A stretch of DNA of 11,883 bases from Nitrososphaerales archaeon TH5894 (GCA_014523485.1 JAATVK010000146.1:1-11883); one strand, 5' to 3'; counted from the first letter of the stretch, positions 1-6,105 are shown. Numbers and translations are program-made. The notes: generated from the letters alone by a model not told the origin.

Positions 1-13
1 ATCTAAACTAAAA

Positions 14-193
14 TTATTTATCGTTATAATTGCATATTTCACAACGATCATAGGTATCACCATCAAGATGGTTAAAATGAGTTTTACATGATCTACATGT
101 ATGATGAATTTCTTCAAATCCATCAGAATCTTTAAACGCAAAGTATTCTAAATTTGTACTTTTACATTTTATACATCTGCAACTGCAGAACAT
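14..193 (-). CDS. small cysteine-rich (zinc-binding) protein, 59 aa
   Basis: This short open frame starts at ATG 193 and ends at TAA 14-16. The product has eight cysteines: C3, C5, C7 and C10 near the N-terminus, then C33-x2-C36 and C51-x2-C54, with histidines at 30, 31, 39 and 42. Paired CxxC knuckles of this kind normally bind one or two zinc ions, so a small zinc ribbon acting on nucleic acid or as a protein partner is the natural guess. No family is recognised. A TATA-like stretch (plus 211-220) lies about 23 bases upstream of the ATG and there is no Shine-Dalgarno site, which fits a leaderless archaeal transcript. The even spacing of the cysteines argues against chance. It lies downstream of the methylthiotransferase on the same strand, 126 bases away, with its own promoter. 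Confidence 0.6.
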   Translation of the reverse strand: MFCSCRCIKCKSTNLEYFAFKDSDGFEEIHHTCRSCKTHFNHLDGDTYDRCEICNYNDK

Positions 194-210
194 ACACTAT
201 AAATAATTTT

Positions 211-220
211 AATATATAAA
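211..220 (-). promoter_or_regulatory. TATA-like box of the small cysteine-rich gene
   Basis: On the minus strand this reads TTTATATATT, centred about 23 bases before ATG 193. That spacing fits an archaeal TATA box driving a leaderless transcript. Seen in sequence; use as a promoter is inferred. Confidence 0.4.
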
Positions 221-319
221 TTAGTTTTTGTATTTAGAAGAAAAATAAGAATTAAATGGAGCTTCATAATGGTCACATATAAAACTAAATATTATTTATT
301 AAAAATCTATTACATAAAG

Positions 320-1735
320 CTATTTGAAATTTAAGAATTCTGCAAAAAGTGAATATTGAGAAGAGTCAATCACCTTTACCTTAATTATTTGTCCAACACC
401 TAGGTTTAAGGTATCAGTGTTATTTATAATCACTGATTTATATGCGTAATTTCTTCCCTGGACTAACGTATTTGTTATTTCATCAATATAAACATCGCCA
501 ATCCATCCTTTCCAGAGAATATTCCTTCTTCTTGATATATCACGAGAAAGATTATGTAAAATCGTAGAACGGAGTTTTTTTTGATCAGAAGATATATTCT
601 TTAGCCTTGAAGAAACTGTACCTGATCTCTGACTATATTTTGATATATTTACGATATCTGGCTCAGACTCTTTAACTAAATCTATTGTCAATTTAAAGTC
701 ATTCTCTGTCTCGTTTGGAAAACCTACTATAACATCCGTTGCTATTGTAATTTCTGGAATAAATTTTCGAAACTCGTATATAGCCTTTTTAAAAATATTA
801 ATATCATGACCTCTATACATCTGTTTTAAAATTTTATTACTGCCACTTTGGACTGGTATATGTAAGAATTTAAATATTTTCTCTTCATTTTTATAGACCG
901 AGATAAGGTCGTGTAATATCTCAGATAAATACATTGGATTCAGCATTCCAACTCGAAGTTTATAATTTCCCTCTATTTGAGTACATAATTTTAATAATTC
1001 AACTAAATTTGAATTTATATCTTTTCCATAACAGCCGTTGTCAGTTGACGTTAACCATATTTCATTACAGCCATCTTTAACATCATTTTTTATTTGGCTA
1101 AGTATAGACCCAGGTCGATAACTTTTAAGAGTACCCTTTGAAATTTTGGTCTGACAAAAGGAACAATTACTTAAACAACCTGATGCGATTTCTACAATAC
1201 TAATAGATTTATTTATTCTTAACTTTGGTAGGTTTACTTTCTCAGCAGATGAGTCATCAAGAAATACCATTTTATTATTTGACAATGTAAGGTCAACGGC
1301 TTCAACTGATTTATCTAAAGAATTTGGGCCTAATAAACTGACGTTTGGATTAATCTTTTCTATTTTTTTTCGTTCTGTTTTTGTAAGACATCCAGCTACG
1401 AGTAATGGTTTATTGTCTACAGTTAATTGCTTAATGCGGTGGAGCATTTTATGTTCGGTAGAATCTTTCACGGAACATGTTACCATTATATTTAGATCAG
1501 AATTGTCAATACAATTCACTATATTATATCCATGATTATTTAAGGTGCCAGCTATAATTTCCGAATCTGCAATGTTGGCTGAGCATCCATAGGCTTCAAT
1601 CCATATATTTTTTTTTGGATTTCTATGTAGTTTTATTTTATTGTCTAATTTAAAGTTAGTATCATAATTATTTATTTTGGCATTCTTTTTCAAAATTGAG
1701 ATCCGTTCAATAAGATCTGGTTTTAGTTTTTGCAT
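320..1735 (-). CDS. tRNA t6A37 methylthiotransferase, archaeal (e-MtaB/CDKAL1-like) type
   Basis: This radical SAM enzyme would convert N6-threonylcarbamoyladenosine at position 37 of tRNAs reading ANN codons to its 2-methylthio form, using two [4Fe-4S] clusters and S-adenosylmethionine. All three domains are visible. The N-terminal UPF0004 domain has its three cluster cysteines at C51 (AYGC), C87 and C116 (AGCL). The radical SAM core begins with C187-x3-C191-x2-C194. A C-terminal TRAM domain occupies about 405-470. The motif usually written QDTGCYG reads STDNGCYG here, and VGFPNETE is present. At 471 residues it is somewhat longer than typical archaeal members, because about 44 mostly basic residues precede the first domain; no later Met exists before residue 84, so the upstream start is kept. 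It stands alone, 85 bases downstream of the lyase-family gene. Assignment to the t6A rather than the i6A (MiaB) branch rests on the archaeal context and overall likeness. Confidence 0.9.
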   Translation of the reverse strand: MQKLKPDLIERISILKKNAKINNYDTNFKLDNKIKLHRNPKKNIWIEAYGCSANIADSEIIAGTLNNHGYNIVNCIDNSDLNIMVTCSVKDSTEHKMLHRIKQLTVDNKPLLVAGCLTKTERKKIEKINPNVSLLGPNSLDKSVEAVDLTLSNNKMVFLDDSSAEKVNLPKLRINKSISIVEIASGCLSNCSFCQTKISKGTLKSYRPGSILSQIKNDVKDGCNEIWLTSTDNGCYGKDINSNLVELLKLCTQIEGNYKLRVGMLNPMYLSEILHDLISVYKNEEKIFKFLHIPVQSGSNKILKQMYRGHDINIFKKAIYEFRKFIPEITIATDVIVGFPNETENDFKLTIDLVKESEPDIVNISKYSQRSGTVSSRLKNISSDQKKLRSTILHNLSRDISRRRNILWKGWIGDVYIDEITNTLVQGRNYAYKSVIINNTDTLNLGVGQIIKVKVIDSSQYSLFAEFLNFK

Positions 1736-1820
1736 TATCAGCTATTATAATACTAAATTGAACATTCTATATAATTATTGAGATTATTGAACTAAAACAA
1801 TCGATTAGAAAAAATATGGT

Positions 1821-2699
1821 CTAAGAAGAGTATTTTTTTTCTAAGTTCTTATATAGAGATAAGTGGACAAGATCATTGAATTCTTGAAAAGTAATCATTT
1901 TATTTTTCAATTCTCTAGTTGTACCTGTTTTCTTTAAGGTTTGAAGAGTTTGTTTTATTGCAAAAGTCGCTGAATATAATGCAGATAATGGAAAAACGAC
2001 CATTTTAAAACCCATTTTTCTCAGTTGGTCAGCAGTTAGATTAGGAGTTATCCCTTCCTCAATCATATTTGCTAATAAAGGAGCCTTAATTTCTTTTGAA
2101 ATCAATTTCATTTGGTCAATAGTGTTTGGTGCTTCTATAAAAATAACATCTGCTCCAATTCGTTTGTACTCTTTTCCTCGTTCTATTGCTTCTTCAATTC
2201 CAAATTGTGCAAGGGAGTCCGTTCTTGCGACTATGATAAATTCATTATCTTCTCTTGCATCTATGGCAGCGTGTAATTTGAGAATATATTCCTCTTTTGG
2301 AATAACGGATTTGCCACTCATATGACCACATCTTTTCGGCCATACTTGATCTTCTAAAAAAATTCCTTTTGCGCCAATTCTTTCTAAATCTTTAACAATT
2401 TTCCAAACATTTAATGGATTTCCATATCCTGTATCTATATCAACAAGAATTGGGATATTCACAGCGTTAATAATTCTCTTCGCATTTTCCAAAGTTTCCC
2501 CAGCATTCAAGAATCCAAAATCCGGCAATCCTAATAGAGAGGCTGATGTACCATACCCAGTTTGAAAGGCCATTTCAAATCCTACATCTTCGGCTATTTT
2601 AGCCGTTAAAGCATCATATACTCCTGGAAGAATTATAATATCATTAGCATCCGCTAGACGTTCTCTTATAGAGATTTTTCTTTTATTATACATCTCCAT
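1821..2699 (-). CDS. isocitrate lyase/PEP mutase superfamily enzyme (2-methylisocitrate lyase-like)
   Basis: The 292-residue protein is a phosphoenolpyruvate mutase/isocitrate lyase type TIM barrel, cytoplasmic and magnesium dependent. Visible landmarks are FQTGYG at 45-50, the metal-binding VDIDTGYG at 86-93 (D87, D89), FLEDQ at 114-118, the flexible catalytic loop PKRCGH at 121-126 with C124, and ARTDS at 158-162. The KRCGH loop is the signature of C-C lyases of this superfamily (2-methylisocitrate, isocitrate and dimethylmalate lyases, and some oxaloacetate decarboxylases), so a lyase is more likely than a C-P mutase. About 290 residues matches the short PrpB-type enzymes and not the 430-plus residue isocitrate lyases. 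No methylcitrate or glyoxylate pathway gene is nearby, so the substrate cannot be named. The start at residue 1 is used; M3 is an equally possible start. Confidence 0.85.
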   Translation of the reverse strand: MEMYNKRKISIRERLADANDIIILPGVYDALTAKIAEDVGFEMAFQTGYGTSASLLGLPDFGFLNAGETLENAKRIINAVNIPILVDIDTGYGNPLNVWKIVKDLERIGAKGIFLEDQVWPKRCGHMSGKSVIPKEEYILKLHAAIDAREDNEFIIVARTDSLAQFGIEEAIERGKEYKRIGADVIFIEAPNTIDQMKLISKEIKAPLLANMIEEGITPNLTADQLRKMGFKMVVFPLSALYSATFAIKQTLQTLKKTGTTRELKNKMITFQEFNDLVHLSLYKNLEKKYSS

Positions 2700-2740
2700 T
2701 TTAACAGATTTATTAATTAATAAATAGATTTAAATTATTC

Positions 2741-2899
2741 TTAATTTTTGATTTCATAAATATCGTAATTAGTTTCAGAATATTTAGAAATGCCTATCAG
2801 ACATTCCCGACAAGAATAATATTTAACTGGAGGATCATGACTAATAGACCCATTTAGCCATATCATAATGTTTCCGCACACAGGACATTTCATAGTCAT
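2741..2899 (-). CDS. small zinc-ribbon protein, 52 aa
   Basis: This short frame runs from ATG 2899 to TAA 2741-2743. It encodes an N-terminal CPVCG knuckle (C5, C8) and a second CREC knuckle (C30, C33), the C-x2-C...C-x2-C arrangement of a minimal zinc ribbon, followed by an acidic, tyrosine-rich tail. Proteins like this are common in archaea and are usually uncharacterised. A TATA-like sequence (plus 2922-2934) sits about 28 bases ahead of the start, and no Shine-Dalgarno site is seen, as expected for a leaderless gene. M3 is an alternative start only two codons in. It is 41 bases upstream of the lyase-family gene on the same strand, so the two might share a transcript, although that gap also holds AT-rich promoter-like sequence. 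Function unknown. Confidence 0.6.
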   Translation of the reverse strand: MTMKCPVCGNIMIWLNGSISHDPPVKYYSCRECLIGISKYSETNYDIYEIKN

Positions 2900-2921
2900 T
2901 AATAAAATATTTAATAAAATT

Positions 2922-2934
2922 CAATATATATTTT
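2922..2934 (-). promoter_or_regulatory. TATA-like box of the 52-aa zinc-ribbon gene
   Basis: On the minus strand an AAATATATATTG-type sequence lies about 28 bases before ATG 2899, correct spacing for a leaderless archaeal promoter. Functional role inferred. Confidence 0.4.
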
Positions 2935-3160
2935 TTTAGTACTTTATGCTAATGTTAGATGCTTTTGGAAAGGTCTACTGAGTATCCGACTGCTATATAA
3001 GGGTATTACAAGTCAACTCGTGACATTCATTTTTTCTCTAAAACAAACATCAATTCTATCTGAATAATTGATTCTTAGGAGAGCTATTGACACTTTTCAG
3101 AGAAAATATATTTGCTATTGGGAATGTTATTTTTAATCTGTAACCATTATTATTGCAAAT

Positions 3161-3747
3161 TTATATATTATAAAATTGTTTGATATGATCTGCTCCTTTT
3201 CTTAATGAATCACATTTGAAATACAAATCAATAGCTGAACAGATATTCGATGCATTGTTTTTAGAGTTTTCAAATCCTAGATTTATTACAAATCTATAGT
3301 TACAAACTCTACGAAAATATTTTTGGATTAAATCCTTCTCGATATATCTTATACCATCTTTATGATATTTTCTGTTAGATTACATTTCAAACAATTCTAC
3401 ATTGTTGTAGTCAAGTTCTGGCTGTATTAACAATGTCCTAATATCATAAGAAACTATCATTCTTCGAAGTTGTATCGAAAATGAGACTAGATACGTATGT
3501 TTGGGTATTATGTGTCTGTATGAATTCTATAAAAATATACTTACATTCTCCTTTTTTGAAGTACACCTTTGTTGTGTCCGTACTTTTTTCCTATATCGTA
3601 CCATTGTATGTCACTCGTACCATGTATGTCACTAGATTGTGATTTTACATTGTAATGTAATTTATTGATTCGTTTAATAGATGACTCTAATGACATAATC
3701 GTCCTATCTTCAACTTCTCTGTTTTCATTTTTTGTTGGTCTATGCAT
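3161..3747 (-). pseudogene. decayed transposase (SWIM-finger/DDE type), frameshifted and truncated
   Basis: Three successive minus-strand frames together read like the N-terminal part of an archaeal DDE transposase with a SWIM zinc finger. The first frame (3747-3541) carries YNVKSQSSD and WYDIGKKYGHNKG, the stretch that normally precedes the finger. The second (about 3570-3440) carries ECKYIFIEF, resembling the CKHIxAVEF end of the SWIM finger, while the preceding CxCP part is missing. The third (about 3490-3161) is broken by TAA at 3380-3382 and then reads DGIRY, RRVCNYRFVINLGFE and LYFKCDSLRK, which I match from memory to the KGIRHNKYG...CxxCNxRFxxNLGFE...LYFxGxSLR run of such transposases. 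The first Cys of the usual ribbon is Arg here. Catalytic DDE sequence is absent. The opening 68 residues could be read as a gene on their own, but the joined frames explain them better. Family name inferred; decay is seen directly. Confidence 0.6.
3597..3633. repeat. adjacent tandem duplication, 19 + 18 bp
   Basis: CGTACCATTGTATGTCACT at 3597-3615 is followed at once by the same sequence lacking one T at 3616-3633. In the transposase frame this inserts a second copy of SDI-x-x-x inside the SQSSD...WYDIG stretch, so it is a duplication within the decayed gene. The one-base difference keeps the reading frame across the unit. Confidence 0.8.
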
Positions 3748-3806
3748 TTACCTATATATTGTCTATATACTAAACTATATAAGCTATTGTCTACAAATAG
3801 GTAAAT
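3746..3806. promoter_or_regulatory. 10-bp inverted repeat plus 9-bp direct repeat between transposase remnant and AbrB gene
   Basis: ATTTACCTAT (3746-3755) is exactly inverted as ATAGGTAAAT (3797-3806). Inside the pair, TATTGTCTA occurs twice in direct orientation (3757-3765 and 3785-3793). The stretch overlaps the start of the remnant and ends 28 bases before the AbrB ATG. It could be an operator for the AbrB-type protein, part of the old element's end, or both. Repeats are seen; role is inferred. Confidence 0.4.
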
Positions 3807-3834
3807 TCATATATTTATAAATTGTAATATCATT

Positions 3835-4017
3835 ATGGCCGAATTCATTAGTAAAGTTACTTTAGCCAGACCTAACTCACCGTCATTGAGAACAACAATT
3901 CCCGAAGGTGTAGCCAAGATGATAGAGCTAAATACTGGAGATTCTCTTAAGTGGGATATAGCCATAAAAGATAATAAGATAGAAATTAGAGTTTCTAAAA
4001 AGTTAAAAAAAGGATAA
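3835..4017 (+). CDS. AbrB/MazE/SpoVT-type DNA-binding protein, 60 aa
   Basis: The whole protein is one swapped-hairpin AbrB domain. Residues 18-36 (LRTTIPEGVAKMIELNTGD) are the classic R-x-T-IP-x-x-V-x-x-x-L-x-L-x-x-GD signature, followed by a beta strand LKWDIA and a second strand NKIEIRV near 48-54, with a basic tail. Such proteins dimerise and bind AT-rich, often palindromic DNA; they act as transcription regulators or as antitoxins. No toxin gene (PIN or MazF type) follows: the next 258 bases hold no convincing frame. A stand-alone regulator is therefore more likely than half of a toxin-antitoxin pair. The start is the first ATG after an AT-rich promoter (TCATATATTTATAAA at 3807-3821), and the inverted repeat upstream is a candidate self-binding site. 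It may be unrelated to the neighbouring transposase remnant. Confidence 0.85.
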   Translation: MAEFISKVTLARPNSPSLRTTIPEGVAKMIELNTGDSLKWDIAIKDNKIEIRVSKKLKKG

Positions 4018-4038
4018 CAGCTAAATAGAGTATTAGTA

Positions 4039-4113
4039 ATATGAGAAGTATCAGGGATTTAGTGGCAGCTCTACTCAGCTAGACATTACTTCCCTTTCCT
4101 CTTCTTCTCATAT
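4039..4113 (+). other. 75-nt imperfect hairpin, possible structured RNA or small element
   Basis: ATATGAGAAG (4039-4048) is perfectly inverted as CTTCTCATAT (4104-4113). Inside, GGGA (4054-4057) can pair with TCCC (4091-4094), TAGTG (4060-4064) with CATTA (4084-4088, one G-U), and AGCT (4067-4070) with AGCT (4077-4080) around a six-base loop. About 23 base pairs nest in order over 75 bases. It begins 21 bases after the AbrB stop, so it may be a 3' UTR structure, a small RNA, or a miniature element. Pairing is seen on paper only. Confidence 0.35.
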
Positions 4114-4128
4114 TTCTACTTTCCATTC

Positions 4129-4150
4129 TGAATAGCTCGATAACTATTCA
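4129..4150 (+). other. 7-bp stem hairpin
   Basis: TGAATAG (4129-4135) and CTATTCA (4144-4150) pair perfectly around an eight-base loop, just after the larger hairpin and before an AT-rich run. A further GCAGC/GCTGC pair lies at 4193-4197 and 4212-4216. Together they make the 258-base gap between the AbrB and PadR genes look structured and not coding. Confidence 0.3.
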
Positions 4151-4276
4151 ATATTTAAATTAATAGATTGACATCTTACTATCAGTCGTATTGCAGCACC
4201 GTCATAAATCAGCTGCTTATGCAGGAGAACTAACATAAAAGAAATATTAATAAATCGCTAGTGATATTATAATTAT

Positions 4277-4765
4277 ATGATTTCCCATTGGTTTTCCAGA
4301 GTAAACAGTGTTATCCCTAGAGGGTTCTCTAGACAATATATTTTAAATTTGTTAAAAGAGAAACCAATGAGCGGCAAAGAAATTATAGATTTTGCAATTT
4401 ATGAAAGCGATGGAAAATGGAAACCATCTCCTGGTCTTATTTATCCTATGCTAGGCAGATTATTAGAGGAAGGGTTAATTTCAGAAACAGAAAATGGAAA
4501 ATATAAAGTCACACACAAAGGTGTTGGAATTGCAGAAGATATTCAATCTATACAAAAGATATTCCAAAAACAATTGGATGTTATGTTTAGGTTTGGAAGT
4601 ATAGGCAGGTTTATGGCTATGGATCTAATTGATAGGGTTTCATCTCTAGGTTCTACATTAAGTTCGAATTTGGATAAAATGACTGAACAGGAACGTGAAA
4701 AGTATAAAGAATTTTTAATTACAGAATTAAAAAAGATAGAAAAGCAGGAAAAGGAAATAAGATAA
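4277..4765 (+). CDS. PadR-family winged-helix transcriptional regulator
   Basis: The N-terminal half is a PadR winged helix. FSRQYILNLLKEKPMSGKEI (17-36) gives the first helices, WKPSPGLIYPMLGRLLEEGL (48-67) is the highly conserved recognition-helix region, and KYKVTHKG (75-82) is the wing. The C-terminal half, about 90-162, is helical and charged, as expected for the dimerisation segment of PadR proteins; it ends in a Lys/Glu-rich tail. At 162 residues it is of normal size. PadR proteins are usually repressors that bind palindromes at their own or neighbouring promoters, and a perfect 15-base palindrome lies 17 bases after this gene, in front of the next one. That makes the following 119-residue gene the best target candidate. 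The start ATG is the first in frame; no Shine-Dalgarno site precedes it. Ligand unknown. Confidence 0.9.
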   Translation: MISHWFSRVNSVIPRGFSRQYILNLLKEKPMSGKEIIDFAIYESDGKWKPSPGLIYPMLGRLLEEGLISETENGKYKVTHKGVGIAEDIQSIQKIFQKQLDVMFRFGSIGRFMAMDLIDRVSSLGSTLSSNLDKMTEQEREKYKEFLITELKKIEKQEKEIR

Positions 4766-4781
4766 AATTTTTAATTTTATT

Positions 4782-4796
4782 TTGCTTAGAAAGCAA
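4782..4796. promoter_or_regulatory. perfect palindrome TTGCTT-AGA-AAGCAA
   Basis: Two six-base arms surround a three-base centre. It lies 17 bases after the PadR stop, behind a T-rich run, and ends seven bases before a TATA box (4803-4809) of the next gene. Position immediately upstream of the TATA box suits a regulator site, possibly for PadR. As a hairpin it could instead help end PadR transcription. Not resolvable from sequence. Confidence 0.4.
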
Positions 4797-4802
4797 GGAA
4801 AA

Positions 4803-4809
4803 TTATAAA
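4803..4809 (+). promoter_or_regulatory. TATA box of the GTG-started gene
   Basis: TTATAAA is a near-consensus archaeal TATA box, centred about 35 bases before GTG 4841. This predicts transcription starting only a few bases before the GTG, which supports the GTG as true start. Confidence 0.5.
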
Positions 4810-4840
4810 TGCTTAAAGAAGATCAATATCAAAGAGTACT

Positions 4841-5200
4841 GTGATTTCGGAGCTTTTGGAGTGTATTAATGAGTTAACAAAAAAGATAAATCAGATTGAA
4901 GGGGATATTCAAAATGCTAGTAGTATGGTAATAAAAGAATATATAAAGGCTACCGAAACTATGGACGAAAATCAAAGTTATTTTTTATCTGGTATTCAGT
5001 ATGGAATACCAGGAAAATCATATTTGTTAACTTCTAAAGGAATCGAGGTTTTAGGAGAAGAAACAATTGAAATCGGAGTATTCATTAATGATGTTATAAA
5101 TTATGCAAATAATCCAGCAAGGAAAATTGAGGTTTTAAAAGATCTAGTTACTCATCTTCAAAAATTTCTCGAAAGTATGAATAACCATTCGTCGTCCTAA
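4841..5200 (+). CDS. unknown protein, 119 aa, GTG start, possible PadR partner
   Basis: I do not recognise this protein. Residues 1-45 form a charged amphipathic helix, probably coiled coil. Residues 57-72 (PGKSYLLTSKGIEVLG) look like the YxLTxKGxExL wing-and-helix pattern of winged-helix regulators, but no clear recognition helix precedes it. The C-terminal part is helical and ends in a Ser-rich tail. No signal peptide, membrane segment or cysteine pair is seen. GTG at 4841 is chosen because the frame opens only at 4817, contains no earlier ATG, and a TATA box sits at 4803-4809. The ATG at 4809 is in another frame and stops after 11 codons. The gene follows PadR by 75 bases on the same strand with a palindrome between, so regulation by PadR is plausible. 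Its last four bases overlap the end of the convergent gene. Confidence 0.7.
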   Translation: MISELLECINELTKKINQIEGDIQNASSMVIKEYIKATETMDENQSYFLSGIQYGIPGKSYLLTSKGIEVLGEETIEIGVFINDVINYANNPARKIEVLKDLVTHLQKFLESMNNHSSS

Positions 5201-5487
5201 ATAAAAAATTTATGAGGATCATTTGTCATATCAATCAAAAGATTTAACGGTATTTTATTACTCCTAAAACCTATTCCAAGTTTATTGTTTTGATATTCAA
5301 TATCTCCAATTTTATCAAAAATTCCTCTTGAAGAAAGATGAATTTTGCTGCATTTCAGATAAATCTTATAGGAACCTTCTCTTTCATTGTGAAAACCAGA
5401 TAAAAAGTTTACTTTCTCTAATTTAACTAATTCATCCAATTCTCGACAGACAGGCCTTATTAAATTCCAAGCTTCTTCTTCTTTCAA
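5197..5487 (-). CDS. unknown protein, 96 aa
   Basis: Not recognised. The sequence starts with an acidic helix (MKEEEAWNLIRPVCREL), then alternates likely beta strands (SYKIYLKCSKIHLSS, KLGIGFRSNKIPLN), ending in LLIDMTNDPHKFFI. Two isolated cysteines (C14, C46) do not form a metal motif. No signal peptide or membrane helix is visible, so it is probably a small cytoplasmic alpha/beta protein. It is convergent with the 119-residue gene and shares its final four bases with it. Coding is supported by length, normal amino-acid composition and a compact join to its neighbour. The start ATG at 5487 is followed by a run of Lys/Glu codons; the upstream 69 bases to the next gene are AT-rich and could hold a promoter. 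Confidence 0.65.
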   Translation of the reverse strand: MKEEEAWNLIRPVCRELDELVKLEKVNFLSGFHNEREGSYKIYLKCSKIHLSSRGIFDKIGDIEYQNNKLGIGFRSNKIPLNLLIDMTNDPHKFFI

Positions 5488-5556
5488 AATAATAAAGTAA
5501 AGAATATTTACAAAATAAAAAAACGTTACGTTGTATAAAAATGATAATAATATTAA

Positions 5557-6012
5557 TTATTTTGTAACAAATTTGAATTCAGCATATTCTGGGTTTATGG
5601 GAATAAAGTTTATCCCAAACACAGGTATCTTAATTGAATACCCTCCAGGAGAAGAAAACGTAAATGGAATAGTAACAGAACCTTCTGCTGTATGGAGGAG
5701 GGGTTGATTAATTTGTTTTGCTGCTGAAAATATTTCTGTTCCATTTTTTAAGACCTGAAAATCATAATCAACATGAACCTGAATTTTATCAGTACCAGGT
5801 TCAAAAAAATTGATCTTAAATTTTACTTCTTTATTTTTACTAATAGCTTCAGGAGAAGAAGTTATATTTACGTCCAAAGCGCCACCGGTAGTCGATTGAA
5901 ACAAGTTTTGATCCATAACACCAAAAGAATCTACAACAAAAGCACTCCCTAAAAAGGAAATAGTTAAAAAAAATCCTATTATTACAAAAGAAATTGAATG
6001 TTTTTGTATCAT
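5557..6012 (-). CDS. small exported or membrane-anchored beta-rich protein
   Basis: Residues 1-6 (MIQKHS) are followed by about 20 hydrophobic residues (ISFVIIGFFLTISFLGSAFV), a signal peptide or N-terminal anchor. The remaining part has alternating beta-strand character, with VNITSSPE, KFKINFFEPGTDKIQVHVDY, FTFSSPGGYSIKIPVFGI and a closing EYAEFKFVTK. It resembles a single Ig-like or cupredoxin-like sandwich outside the cell, but no copper ligands (His/Cys set) are seen. The frame can be extended to ATG 6075, adding 21 residues that are polar and would bury the signal peptide, so the ATG at 6012 giving 151 residues is preferred. Exported proteins of this general look are common in ammonia-oxidising archaea; no function is assigned. 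It is monocistronic, with about 70 bases separating it from the gene downstream. Confidence 0.7.
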   Translation of the reverse strand: MIQKHSISFVIIGFFLTISFLGSAFVVDSFGVMDQNLFQSTTGGALDVNITSSPEAISKNKEVKFKINFFEPGTDKIQVHVDYDFQVLKNGTEIFSAAKQINQPLLHTAEGSVTIPFTFSSPGGYSIKIPVFGINFIPINPEYAEFKFVTK

Positions 6013-6087
6013 GATAAGTCTAAGAGTTACTGAATATATGTATTTATTTATTAAACTATTGAAAACAAATACCAATGTAATTACTAT

Positions 6088-6105
6088 ATTATTATTATTA
6101 TTATT
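6088..6105. repeat. (ATT)6 microsatellite
   Basis: Six perfect ATT units occur 76 bases upstream of the exported-protein start, in its AT-rich leader region. Such runs can vary in length between strains; any effect is unknown. Confidence 0.7.

Noticed and set aside
2122..2325. 67-codon plus-strand frame
   Set aside because: It lies wholly inside the lyase-family gene on the other strand and has no family features; a shadow.
3032..3106. Nested repeats TTTTCTCT/AGAGAAAA and ATCAATT/AATTGAT
   Set aside because: Short AT-rich arms with long spacing; likely enough by chance that I do not list them as a feature.
2941..3160. Terminal inverted repeats or C-terminal part of the dead transposon
   Set aside because: Sequences resembling CTATATAAG occur near both ends but in the wrong orientation, and no frame here gives a clear transposase C-terminus.
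3541..3747. 68-residue frame as an intact gene
   Set aside because: Its continuation lies in other frames beyond the stop, so it is better read as the 5' part of a transposase pseudogene.
4144..4236. 30-residue minus-strand frame between the AbrB and PadR genes
   Set aside because: Short, no motif, no promoter of its own, and it overlaps predicted hairpins.
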